Shown here: one piece after another, positions 20,464 through 30,023 of the stretch
How positions within the stretch are numbered: the stretch's first letter is position 1
Layout: every line of letters starts with the position of its first letter
Source of the DNA: DATFVJ01 sp963851085
GTDB taxonomy: Bacteria > Actinomycetota > Actinomycetes > Streptosporangiales > Streptosporangiaceae
DNA: 64,000 nt
NCBI GenBank assembly: GCA_963851085.1
Contig: CAWKNX010000016.1
Span: forward strand, 434,001-498,000
Direction: 5' to 3'
Made by a program: the position numbers and the translations under genes
Notes under the pieces: model-generated
The model's input: only the letters and a program-made list of their open reading frames with translations
The model's database searches: none
Told to the model about the DNA's origin: nothing

Positions 20464-21245
20464 TCATTCGCGTGTGAATTCTGTGCATCCGGAGGAGCCG
20501 GGTCGTCGCTCGGTGATGCTCCGTGCTCTCGGTGCCGCCGTCTGAGCCGTCTGCGCTGCCGTCCTCGCTGTTCTCGGGGTTCGTCTGCCGTGCTCTCTAC
20601 TGATCGGTGCCACGGTGCGCAGCCGTTCGGGAGAAATGGCACCCGCACGCAGCAACCTCGGCACCGTGCCGGTCAGATCCACGATCGAGGACGGCACCCC
20701 GCCCGTTCGCAGCCCGCCGTCCAGATACACCGCGACCGAATCGCCAAGCTGCGCCTGCGCCTGCTGCCACCGTCATCGCGGGCGGCTGCTCCGGATTTGT
20801 TCGCGCTGCTCACCGCCATCGGGCCGGTCCGCTTCAGCAACTCGAGGGCGACGGGATGCAGTGGCATCCTGATCGCGACCGTACCCTTCGCGTCGCCCAG
20901 ATCCCAGCTGAGCGTGCGGCTGGCATGGCAGACGAGAGTCAGCGCGCCCGGCCAGAACTCGTCGATCAGATCCTGACCGTGCATGCCCAGGTCTTCGATG
21001 AGGGCCGCCGCGGCGCGCACCGATCCGACAAGCACGGGCGAGGGCATGTGCCTGCCCCGGCCCTTCGCAGTCAGCATCGCGGTCACGGCCGCAGGCATGA
21101 ACGCATCCGCGCCAATCCCGTAGACGGTATCGGTGGGCAGCACGACAAGCTCGCCGCGGCCCGACCGCCGCGGCCGCTTCCTCGATGCCCGCAGCGCGCT
21201 GCGCCGCGTCGGTGCAGTCGAATCAGGCGAATCGCTGTGGCTCAC
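20464..21245 (-). CDS. sua5: L-threonylcarbamoyladenylate synthase, Sua5/TsaC type (frameshifted)
   Basis: Makes threonylcarbamoyl-AMP for the t6A base of tRNAs. Visible motifs are VVLPTDTVYGIGADA, KGRGRHMPSPVLV, the FWPGALTLV block and MAVSSANKSG. After a shift near 20765 it continues as VAVYLDGGLRTGGVPSSIVD and LLRAGAISPERL. Two further compensating shifts are likely near residues 10-32. GTG 21245 overlaps the prmC stop (GTGA). The C-terminus holds a Thr/Ala-rich repeat (RTARTAAQTAQTAA) that may be disordered. Confidence 0.87.
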
Positions 21246-22162
21246 AGCGGCCCATCCTGCCATGCGGCGGGGACCTGTTCGCGGCGTGGTTCGCGGCGAC
21301 GGGTACAGTCGTCTTCCGCGGCCGCAAGGCGGGCGGTCACGAACCGGTCGCGGCCAGCCAGGTCCTTGTGGTTGCGCGTGTCACGCCAGCCTGCGGTCTC
21401 AGGAAACGTCCAGTAGACCGCGGCGCCCTGCGGCGAGCCGTGCTCGACCGCGACCAGACCGCCGGGCCGCAGCAGCCGGGCGGCCGTGCGTTCAAGCTTT
21501 CTGATGGTGTCAAGGCCGTCATGTCCGCCCCACAGTGCCGCTGGCGGGTCGTACTCGCCGACCTCGGGCGGCACTCCGGCGCCGTCCGGGATGTAGGGCG
21601 GGTTGCTGATGACGAGATCGACGGCGCCGTCAAGCTCGGGCAGCGCGGTGGCGAGGTCGGCCAGGTGCAGTGCGACGCGCGGCGCCCGGGCCTGCCCCGA
21701 TGTTGCGCTCGGCCCAGGCATGCGCCATCGGCTGCGCTTCGACCGCGTGCACCCATGCCCGCGGGACCTCCTGCGCGATGGCGAGCGCGATCGCTCCGGA
21801 GCCTGTGCCGAGGTCCACCACCGTCGGATCGGCCGCGTCCATCGCGCGAAGCTGGTCGATCGCCCAGCCCGTCATCACCTCGGTCTCCGGGCGTGGCACG
21901 AACACGCCGGGGCCGACCTCGAGCTCCAGGTACCTGAAATACGCCCGCCCGGTGATGTGCTGCAGCGGCTCGCGGGCCTCGCGGCGAGCCACATCGACCC
22001 AGAACACCGCGTCGAACTCGGCATCAGGGACCATGTGCAGCTGCCGCGCGCAACTCCGTGGACGTGCGCGGCGATCTGCTCCGCGTCACCCCTGGGTGAG
22101 TCCACACCCGCAGCGGCCAGGCGCTGCGCGGCCCGGGTGACCTCGTCGAGCAGCATGCTCAC
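21242..22162 (-). CDS. prmC: Peptide chain release factor N5-glutamine methyltransferase (frameshifted)
   Basis: Methylates the GGQ glutamine of release factors, using SAM. Three frames join in order: MLLDEVTRAAQRLAAAGVDS; then LQHITGRAYFRYLELEVGPG, FVPRPETE and VVDLGTGSGAIALAIA (SAM motif); then LVISNPPYIPDGAG, which holds the catalytic NPPY. Shifts fall near 22055 and 21700. GTG 22162 has GGAG seven bases upstream. It follows its own substrate gene prfA by 12 bases. Confidence 0.92.
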
Positions 22163-22174
22163 TGCCGCACTCCA

Positions 22175-23327
22175 TTATCCCGGCCCGCTGGGCGGGCCGC
22201 CGGTCTGGTCTGCCTGGCCCGCCGCGCCGATCCGTGCCTCCAGGTCGGCGTCGGCGAGCGCCTGGATGACACCATCCAGGTCGCCGTCGATCACCTGGTC
22301 GAGGTTGTACGCCTTGTAGCCAACCCGGTGATCGGAGATGCGGTTCTCAGGGAAGTTGTACGTGCGGACCCGTTCTGAGCGGTCTACTGTGCGCACCTGG
22401 CTGCGGCGTTCGGCCGCTGCCTGCGCGTCCGCCTCCTGCTGTGCCTCGGCGAGCAGCCGGGCGCGAAGGATGCGCATCGCCTGTTCCTTGTTCTGCAGCT
22501 GGCTCTTCTCGTTCTGGCAGGAGACGACGATTCCGGTGGGGCCGTGCGTGATGCGGACCGCGGAGTCGGTGGTGTTCACGCTCTGCCCGCCGGGGCCCGA
22601 TGAGCGGAACACGTCGATCCGAAGGTCGTTCGGGTCGATCTGGACCTCCACGTCGTCGGCCTCGGGCAGCACGAGTACGCCAGCCGCCGACGTGTGAATC
22701 CGGCCCTGTGACTCGGTGACAGGTACCCGCTGAACGCGGTGCACGCCGCCTTCATGCTTGAGCCGCGCCCAGACGCCGTCCGCGCCAGGCCCGCCGGCCG
22801 CCAGGCTCGCGGCGGCTGAGACTGCCGCGGCCGCGCGGCGGCCAGCCTTGACCGCGACCGTAACGTCCTTGTAGCCACCGAGATCGGAAGGTGTGGCGTC
22901 AAGGACCTCTGTCTGCCAGCCGCGGCGCTGTGCGTAGCGCAGGTACATGCGCAGCAGGTCACCGGCGAAGAGCGCGGATTCCTCGCCGCCCTCGCCTGCC
23001 TTCACTTCGAGGATGACATCTTTGCCGTCGGCCGGATCGCGGGCCACGAGCAGCCGCTGGAGCCTTTCCTCAAGTTCCGCCCTGCCGCAGGTCAAGCTGA
23101 TCTGCCTCGGCCGCGAAGGAGGGATCCTCGGCACCCAGTTCCCTGGCGGCCTCGCCGTCAGCGACCGTCCGGTGCCACTCCTGGTAGGCCTGCACCACCT
23201 GGGTCAGCTCCGCGTAACGGCGGCCGAGCGCGCGGGCCTTCGCCTGATCGGTGTGCACGGCGGGATCAGCGAGCTCGCGCCCTAGGCGCTCGTACTCACT
23301 CACCAGCTCGCTGAGCTGGTCGAACAC
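22175..23327 (-). CDS. prfA: Peptide chain release factor 1 (frameshifted)
   Basis: Terminates translation at UAA and UAG. It starts MFDQLSELVSEYERLGREL. A one-base excess near 23090 breaks the frame after AEADQLDLR, and it resumes as AELEERLQRLLVARDP. Domain 2 has VRITHGPTGIVVSCQNEKSQ, with the GGQ motif in GPGGQSVNTTDSAVR (about residue 245). The PxT-type codon-recognition region reads VPVTESQGRIHTSAAG. All family blocks are present, so the gene is almost certainly functional. Confidence 0.95.
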
Positions 23328-23715
23328 GGTTCCTCCGGTTGCGGTTGTCAGTCATTCACCGCCGTTTGGCGGCGGGCTTGTCATCCGTTCACCACTCGGC
23401 GGCGGCTGTGCGGCGGCTTGTGGCCGGCGGCTTGTCCGGCTGGAACCATTCCGTTCGCGGGCTGGACGTCCCAGCCAGGGAACACGCTGTTGGCGGGCTG
23501 GAAGTCCCAGCCCGCGATCACGCCGTTCGTGGGCTGCGCGTCCCAGCCAGGACCGCGCAGCCCGTCGACTCCCCAGATCTGTGCGCATCGTCCGCGGCGC
23601 CGGTGACACCGCCGCGCGCCACGCCTATCGCGTGACCGCTCACCGGCCGATTGCGTGACCGCTGCTCACCGGCTGCCCGTTGAGCGGCGCCGCCCGCCGA
23701 TCGCGTACCTGCCGG
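23328..23715. repeat. Intergenic repeat tract between prfA and rpmE
   Basis: About 390 non-coding bases made largely of short repeats. The clearest is a 36-bp tandem unit at about 23459-23565, two full copies plus partial copies on each side. Each begins GGGCTGG, then 4 bases, then CCCAGCC, so each unit can form a small hairpin. Two diverged 30-bp repeats (23348-23410) and a doubled CGTGACCGCT...CACCGGC (23631-23672) flank it. No gene is seen. Confidence 0.6.
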
Positions 23716-23937
23716 CTACTTGGTGCCGGTGGTCTTCTTGCCGAACCGCCGCTCGAACCTGGCGACGCGGCCGCCGGTGTCGAGGATCTTCTGCTTGCCC
23801 GTGTAGAACGGGTGGCAGTTCGAGCAGATATCCGCGTGGATCACGCCATTCTTGGCCGTGCTCCGCGTGGTGAAAGTGTTGCCACAGGTGCAGGTCACCG
23901 TGGTGACCACGTACTCAGGATGAATATCGTTCTTCAC
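23716..23937 (-). CDS. rpmE: 50S ribosomal protein L31, zinc-binding form
   Basis: A 73-residue L31 of the C+ type. Cys16, Cys18, Cys38 and Cys41 (TCTCGNTF and ICSNCHPFYTGKQ) can bind one zinc. GTG 23937 is chosen because AGGAG lies seven bases upstream and homologues start at KNDIHPEYV. Zinc-free paralogues replace this form under zinc limitation in many bacteria; none is in the window. Confidence 0.95.
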   Translation of the reverse strand: MKNDIHPEYVVTTVTCTCGNTFTTRSTAKNGVIHADICSNCHPFYTGKQKILDTGGRVARFERRFGKKTTGTK

Positions 23938-24106
23938 TTCAGGACTCCTGGTTTCTGGCGGTCGCCGGGTCGCCGTGGCCGCATGTCGCATAACTGCGAC
24001 TGCTGCGGCGCAGGCGTGAACCGGTACCGCGATATTTCGGCTTACCAGTCTGCCAGAGGGTGAAACGTCGCGCGGGCTGCTGTGATTCCCACCCTCCGGC
24101 GCTTGG

Positions 24107-26278
24107 CTACGAGCTGATCGTTGTCTTCTGGACCTGGAGCAGGAACTCGGCGTTGCTCTTGGTCTCCCGCATCTTCTCGAGCAGCAGCTCGAGCGCCTGC
24201 TGGACGTCGAGAGCGTGCAGCACACGCCGTAGCTGCCACACGACCTTGAGCTCCTCGGGCGACATGAGGATCTCTTCCTTGCGGGTGCCCGAGGCGTCCA
24301 CGTCCACCGCGGGGAAGACCCGCCGGTCGGCAAGCTCGCGGCGCAGCCGCAGCTCCATGTTGCCGGTGCCCTTGAACTCCTCGAAGATGACCTCATCCAT
24401 CCGGGAACCGGTTTCGATGAGCGCCGTCGCCAGGATGGTCAGCGAGCCGCCATTCTCGATGTTGCGCGCCGCGCCGAAGAACCGCTTCGGCGGGTACAGC
24501 GCGGTGGAATCCACACCACCGGACAGAATCCGGCCGCTCGCAGGCGCCGCCAGGTTGTACGCGCGGCCAAGCCTGGTGATGGAGTCGAGCAGCACAACCA
24601 CGTCGTGGCCCATCTCGACCAGCCGCTTCGCGCGCTCGATGGCAAGCTCGGCGACCGTGGTGTGGTCCTCGGCCGGCCGGTCGAAGGTGGAATGGATCAC
24701 CTCACCCTTCACCGAACGCTGCATGTCGGTGACCTCCTCAGGGCGCTCGTCCACGAGCACGACCATGAGGTGGCATTCGGGGTTGTTCTTGGTGATCGCG
24801 TTCGCGATCGCTTGCAGGATCATCGTTTTGCCCGCCTTGGGCGGTGACACGATCAGGCCGCGCTGGCCCTTTCCTATCGGGCTGACGAGATCGATGATCC
24901 GCGTGGTGAGGCCGAGCGGGTCGGTCTCCAGGCGAAGCCGGTCCTGCGGGTAGAGCGGAACGAGCTTGCTGAAGTCGGGGCGCCCACGCGACTGCTCGGG
25001 GTCGAGGCCGTTGACCTTGTCAAGCCGGACAAGGGCGTTGAACTTCTCCCTGCGCTCGCCCTCACGTGGCTGGCGCACGGCGCCCTCGATCACATCGCCC
25101 TTGCGCAGCCCGTACTTGCGGACCTGGGAGAGCGACACGTAGACGTCGCTCGCCCCCGGCAGGTACCCGGACGTGCGCACGAACGCGTAGTTGTCCAGGA
25201 CGTCGAGAATGCCCGCGATCGGGATGAGCACGTCATCCTCTGCGACCACCGGCTCACCGTCCGGCCTGTCACGGCGGTTGCGGTTGCGGTTGCGGAAGCG
25301 GTCGCGGTCCCTGCGGCGGCGGCCCTGGCCGTCGCCGTCGTCGTCGGGCCTGGCAGCCTGCTGGTCACCGCCGCGGCTCGCCGCGGCGGCGTTCTGGTCG
25401 CGGCCCTGCTGGTCGCGGCCCTGCTGATCGCGGCCCTGCTGGTCGCGGCCCTGGTCCCGGCCCTGCTGATCGCGCCGCTGGGTGTCGTCCCGCCGGTTGT
25501 TGGTGCGGCGCCTGCGGTCGCCGCGCTGCTCGTCGGCATGCTGATCATCACCGGGTGGCGCATCAGCGTCGGCCGTTTCGGCGGACCGCGTGTCGCCGCC
25601 CTGCTCGACGGTGCCTGGCTGGCCGGAGCCTGCCTGGCCGGTCCCTGCCTGGCCGGAGCCCGCTGCGGGCGCTTCCGCCTGCGCGCCGCTGAACGATGTG
25701 GCGGCGACGGGCGCCTGAGGTGCCTCGGTCTGCCCGGTGAAACCGGCCCGCTCCCCACCCGAGCGTTGCCGGTCAAAGCTGAGCTGTTCACCCCCGGCGC
25801 CTGCGTCGGCACCGTGGTCAGCAGACGTTGATCTATCTGGTTGCATAGCGTCCTGCTCATCGGGGCGGGAATCGCCGGCTCCCGCGGGCGAGCCCCGCTT
25901 GGCTGAGTTTGAATCGGTAGCGCCGCGGCGGGAGCCGGGCGGCGCGTAGCTGGCACTGGCCGCGGCCGGTGCCACAACTGAACTCCCCTGATCCAGGCCC
26001 CTCCCATCGGTGCCGGGCTCGTCCAAGATCGCCCGCGCCTGGATCGCTTCAATGAGCTGGCTCTTGCGCATGCGCCCCGTCCCGCTGATGCCAAGGGACT
26101 GGGCGAGCTGCTGCAGCTCGGGCAGCAGCATCGACGACAAACCGGTACCGGACCGCCGCCGCGGCCTGGCCGCCGTGGCAGGCGCTGCGCCCGGAACCTC
26201 GTCGGGGTTTCCGGCCGCAGCGGGGGTCGCATCAGGCATATCTGCCGGGCCGGTGAGGAGTTCGGTGGTGTCGCTCAC
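24107..26278 (-). CDS. rho: Transcription termination factor Rho with large disordered insert
   Basis: A 723-residue hexameric RNA helicase that ends transcription. Residues 45-80 are the Rho N-terminal helical domain (MLLPELQQLAQSLGISG). Residues about 85-355 are a polar insert rich in Asp, Arg, Gln and Gly, with a short tandem repeat GRDQQ at about 270-296. The RNA-binding domain follows (GYLPGASDVYVSLSQVRKYG). The ATPase core has the P-loop SPPKAGKTMILQ near residue 480, VVLVDERPEEVTDM and the arginine-finger area DRRVFPAVDVDASGTRKEE. The insert is typical of actinobacterial Rho but long here. The gene is intact. Confidence 0.97.
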   Translation of the reverse strand: MSDTTELLTGPADMPDATPAAAGNPDEVPGAAPATAARPRRRSGTGLSSMLLPELQQLAQSLGISGTGRMRKSQLIEAIQARAILDEPGTDGRGLDQGSSVVAPAAASASYAPPGSRRGATDSNSAKRGSPAGAGDSRPDEQDAMQPDRSTSADHGADAGAGGEQLSFDRQRSGGERAGFTGQTEAPQAPVAATSFSGAQAEAPAAGSGQAGTGQAGSGQPGTVEQGGDTRSAETADADAPPGDDQHADEQRGDRRRRTNNRRDDTQRRDQQGRDQGRDQQGRDQQGRDQQGRDQNAAAASRGGDQQAARPDDDGDGQGRRRRDRDRFRNRNRNRRDRPDGEPVVAEDDVLIPIAGILDVLDNYAFVRTSGYLPGASDVYVSLSQVRKYGLRKGDVIEGAVRQPREGERREKFNALVRLDKVNGLDPEQSRGRPDFSKLVPLYPQDRLRLETDPLGLTTRIIDLVSPIGKGQRGLIVSPPKAGKTMILQAIANAITKNNPECHLMVVLVDERPEEVTDMQRSVKGEVIHSTFDRPAEDHTTVAELAIERAKRLVEMGHDVVVLLDSITRLGRAYNLAAPASGRILSGGVDSTALYPPKRFFGAARNIENGGSLTILATALIETGSRMDEVIFEEFKGTGNMELRLRRELADRRVFPAVDVDASGTRKEEILMSPEELKVVWQLRRVLHALDVQQALELLLEKMRETKSNAEFLLQVQKTTISS

Positions 26279-26677
26279 AAAGCGTCCTTCCCAGGGAGCG
26301 GGTTCCGGTCACTCGTGCGACCGGTCGACCCGGTGGTGCGGTACGGCCGGCATCCCCGGCCGCCTTCTGTGCCCGTGATGTCGAAGACGCCCTTCCATAC
26401 GGCGGCGAGTGCGACCTGCCGCCACGTGCGTAAGGACCCCATCCGCGGCTACCGCGGAAGAATCCGGGTACGGCCAGATGATCGGGGAGGTTTGCTCGGT
26501 CAGATCCCCCAGGCCTGCCCCACTCACCACGCCGCGTCCGTGACGCGATGGTCGCGGATAGGGCCCAGTATTATGGTTTACGTGCGGAGGCCACCCCCAC
26601 GGCGCGACGACCCTGCCGGCCGGGCAAGATCACGGAAGTCTGGGGCCTTTTGCCCGCTGCAATGAGAGGGGCATGCG
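26279..26677. promoter_or_regulatory. rho upstream region and start of accessory DNA
   Basis: About 400 bases without a convincing gene between divergent rho and the small plus-strand gene. It contains a hairpin CGGCCGG-CATC-CCCGGCCG near 26343-26364, on the leader side of rho. A/T content rises towards 26600. Rho genes often regulate their own leader, but nothing here proves it. Confidence 0.35.
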
Positions 26678-26869
26678 ATGACGATCGAACTAACCGACGA
26701 GCAGGTGGGGGACTTGCGGGAGCTCCTGCGGGGAACGCTCAGCGACCTCAGCTCAGAGATCGCGGCGACGGACAACCCCACCTTCCGCGACGGGCTGCGC
26801 GCTCGGCGTGTCTTGCTCGAGGGGGCGCTGACGCAGCTGGATCCGGAGGCGGGCGTCGAAGGAACCTGA
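26678..26869 (+). CDS. Small acidic helical protein, unknown function
   Basis: A 63-residue protein starting MTIELTDEQVGDLRELLRG with GAGAGGGG upstream of the ATG. The sequence is amphipathic and likely all helical, with the block EIAATDNPTFRDGLRARRVL. I recognise this pattern from short conserved hypothetical proteins of actinobacteria but know no function. The strong ribosome binding site and composition argue that it is real. Confidence 0.65.
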   Translation: MTIELTDEQVGDLRELLRGTLSDLSSEIAATDNPTFRDGLRARRVLLEGALTQLDPEAGVEGT

Positions 26870-27005
26870 TTTTCCTTTGGCACAACTGCGCACACTCTGA
26901 GCGACTTCGTGGATCAGAGGTGACCTTGAGCACTTTTCGGTGGGGACTTTGGTCTCTATTCATCCGAGAGGCCCAACCACAATGCTTGAGGGAGGGGTGT
27001 TCCCG

Positions 27006-28416
27006 ATGTCAGACGCATCAGACGCAGGTGAGAATTTGAGGACCGTCGATACCATGAGCGGCTCAGACGCTCTGCTGTGGACGATCAGTGCCGATCCCGT
27101 GATGCGACCGACCATCGTGGCGATGATGGTCTTGGATGGGAAGCCTGAGTGGGCAGAGGTCCGGGCGCGAGTCACGGAGCTCACCGAGGCGGTCCCCCGC
27201 CTGCGTTCACGTGCCGTGACCCGAGCCCCGGGCCGAGGACGACCCCAGTTCGTGATCGACGAGAACTTCGCCTTGGACATGCATCTCCGCCGCATTCGGC
27301 TGCCTGAACACGGGATTCGACGGGACGTCTTCGACATGGCCCAGACGATGGCCACGAGCGGGTTCGACGCTGCGCTGCCACTCTGGGAAGCAGTCCTCGT
27401 CGAGGAATCGGACGCCGACCGTGCCGTCCTCGTCATGAAAGTCCATCACGCCCTCATCGACGGCGTGGGCGGCCTTGCCGTGCTTGCGCGACTCTTCGAC
27501 CCCATCCCTCCGGTGTCGAACCCGGGCGAAGTAGCGCTGCCGGCATCAGCAGGTCCGGATCGCCGGCCACGGCACTCTGCCTCTGGCCGAGTGCCGGGTC
27601 TTGCCTGTGCGGTGCGGCTCGTTGGCGATGCGCTCAACATGGTGACGCATCCCGTGCGCTCAGTCGGCCAAGTGATCGCCGTTGGCGGCTCCGTTGGTCG
27701 CCTGATGGCTCCTGCGAGGAAGCCGATGTCACCGATCATGACTGGGCGCAGCTTCCGACGCCACGTCGAGATCCTCGACCTCGACCTCACGACCCTCAAG
27801 CGCGCAGCCAAGGCCTGGGGTGGCACGCTAAATGATCTGTTCGTCACCTCCGTCGTGCGCGGCCTCACTCTGTACCATGAGCAGCACGGCGTCGCGGCGC
27901 CGGGATTTCCGCGTCCTCATGCCGGTGAATGTGCGTGACACCGCCGATAGCGAAGCCGGCAACCACTTCGTGCCCGCCCGATTCGTCATCCCCGTCCACA
28001 GCGACATCGCTGACAGCGTGGCAGAGGTCAGACGGAGCGCCGAGCAGTGGAAGCACGCGCCGGGTCTCGCCATAAGCGATAGCCTCGCCACCGGGTTGAG
28101 CGCGTTGCCGGCCGGGCTGGCCCGCGGCCTTTGGAGTTCGATGCTTATGGGCGACGACCTCTGCATAACGAACATCCCGGGGCCTCCATTGCAGCCCTTC
28201 CTGGCGGGAGTTGCGGTCGAAGGCATCTACGCCGTCACTCCGCCATCGGGGGCCGCCCTCAGCGTGTCACTGGTGTCCACGGCGGAACGGGCCTGTGTGA
28301 CCATCACAACAGACATCGCGGCTGTTGACGACGGTGCGAAGCTCGCCGGCTGCATCGAGGACGGATTCTCCGAAGTCTGCTCTGCCAGTCCACCCGGCCC
28401 CCCACGGTCGACATGA
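27006..28416 (+). CDS. Wax ester synthase/diacylglycerol acyltransferase 1 (frameshifted)
   Basis: WS/DGAT enzymes join acyl-CoA to a fatty alcohol or diacylglycerol to make storage lipid. The catalytic HHxxxDG motif is HHALIDGVGG near residue 148, followed by the ILDLDLTTLKRAAKAWGGTL block. After a shift near 27905 the reading continues as VLMPVNVRDTADSEAGNHF, with ITNIPGPPLQPFLAG near the end (family NVPGP motif). One base is missing or extra. ATG 27006 follows GAGGGAGGGG. The gene is coupled to a second WS/DGAT by an ATGA overlap. Confidence 0.88.
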
Positions 28417-29846
28417 GGGGCTCAGTCGACCTTCTGACGGAGCTTGATGCTTCGTTCCTTTACATGGAATCCCCACAGACACCCATGCACATGGGCTCCA
28501 TCGGGATCTTCGAGAGCAGCCCATTGCACGACTCCCGCGGACGCCTCCGGCTCGACGCGGTGCGGGCCCATGTGCAGGGCCGGCTGTATCTGGTGCCGAA
28601 GCTGCGAAAGCTCGTCCGACTCCCGCTGCTCGGAGAGTCTGCACCGGTCTGGGTGGACGACCCCGAGTTCGACATCTCCAACCACGTGCGTCAGGCGGCG
28701 GTGCCCGAGCCCGGCGACGAAGCGCAGCTGTTAGAACTCTGTGCCCGACTGATGTCGTCCCCGCTGGATCGCGACCGCCCTCTATGGGAAATCTGGCTCA
28801 TCGACGGACTCGCGGACGGACGCGTCGCAGTGCTCGAGATGATCCACCACTGCTTGGCCGATGGACTGGCCGGTGTCGAACTCGCTAGCGTCCTGCTCGA
28901 CCTCGAGGCCCGTCATCGGGACGATCCGCACAACATGGACGCGTGGACGCCCGCTCCTGCACCCCGAAGGGCGACCCTGGTCGCCGACGCACTGGCCCAA
29001 TTCGGCGGGGTCGTGTCGATGCTGGCGGCGGACGCATGGCATGCCGCATGGCACCCCTCCCGAACGGGTCGCGTGCTCTCACGCTACGTATCAGCATTCC
29101 AAGACCTGCTGTCCCCGATACCCGTAGCTCCGCGTCTGTCGCTGAACGCTGCCATCGGGTTCGATCGACGGGCCATCGTCGTCCGCGAGCGAATGGACGA
29201 TCTTCGCCGAGCCCAGCGCCTCTTCGGCGTGACACTGAATGACCTGCTGCTGACAGCGGTGGCTGCCGGCGTACACGATCTGCTCTCGGCCAGAGGCGAG
29301 GTTATGGAGGACCGCCAGTTGCAAGTACTCGTCCCGGTCGGCTCAGATCATCACGACGACCACCGGCTGGGCAACGAGGTCTCGGCAATGTTCGTGCGGC
29401 TTCCGATCAGTGCCGCCGCGCCTGCGGAGCGGCTCCGCGAAGTCGCCGCGGTGGAACGGTCGCACAAGGAGCGCGGCCAGGCGCGAGCGACGAACCTCCT
29501 ATTGTCCTCCCTCAACTCCTTACCACCAGCGGCGGTCTCGGCAGCCAGCCACCTCGTGCACCATCAGCCCTTCGTCAACTTGGTCGTGACCAACGTGCCG
29601 GGGCCAGACATTCCGCTCTACCTGCTGGGGGCGCGCATGCTTGAAGTCATACCCCTCGTGCCGCTCGGGGGCAACCTGAGCGTCGGTGTCGCGGCAATCT
29701 CCTACAACGGCTCACTCACCATCGGCATTCTCGCCGACCCGGACGCCTGCCCAGATGCGGACGTGCTCAGCGCGGGAATCGAATCGGTGCTTCGCCGAGC
29801 TCATGGGCTCCGGCGACCGCAGCCCCTTACGCAGGTGCAGGGTTAG
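28413..29846 (+). CDS. Wax ester synthase/diacylglycerol acyltransferase 2
   Basis: An intact 477-residue WS/DGAT. It has the N-terminal LLTELDASFLYMESPQTPMH with the usual following PMHMGS, the catalytic HHCLADGLAG near residue 145, the GVTLNDLLLTAVAAGVHDLL block and VVTNVPGPDIPLYLLGA. It starts within the stop codon of the preceding WS/DGAT (ATGA), so the two are translated together. Two non-identical acyltransferases in one operon may differ in acyl acceptor; this cannot be told from sequence. Confidence 0.93.
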   Translation: MRGSVDLLTELDASFLYMESPQTPMHMGSIGIFESSPLHDSRGRLRLDAVRAHVQGRLYLVPKLRKLVRLPLLGESAPVWVDDPEFDISNHVRQAAVPEPGDEAQLLELCARLMSSPLDRDRPLWEIWLIDGLADGRVAVLEMIHHCLADGLAGVELASVLLDLEARHRDDPHNMDAWTPAPAPRRATLVADALAQFGGVVSMLAADAWHAAWHPSRTGRVLSRYVSAFQDLLSPIPVAPRLSLNAAIGFDRRAIVVRERMDDLRRAQRLFGVTLNDLLLTAVAAGVHDLLSARGEVMEDRQLQVLVPVGSDHHDDHRLGNEVSAMFVRLPISAAAPAERLREVAAVERSHKERGQARATNLLLSSLNSLPPAAVSAASHLVHHQPFVNLVVTNVPGPDIPLYLLGARMLEVIPLVPLGGNLSVGVAAISYNGSLTIGILADPDACPDADVLSAGIESVLRRAHGLRRPQPLTQVQG

Positions 29847-30023
29847 CGATTCTGGCTGCAATTCAGCCCTCTACCATCGAGACAAACCTCCACGCTCGGG
29901 GTGGTTGGGCCGACGGTGCCCAGATTCCACTGCAAGCTAACGAGGACCTTCTCCCGTTGTCACTCGGCCCAATCTCATACGGGAATGCTGTGACCAGGTC
30001 GCTCAGGAATGACCGAGCTGCCC

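Noticed and set aside
23446..23565. CRISPR array
   Set aside because: Units are contiguous 36-bp tandem repeats with no unique spacers, and no cas genes are present.
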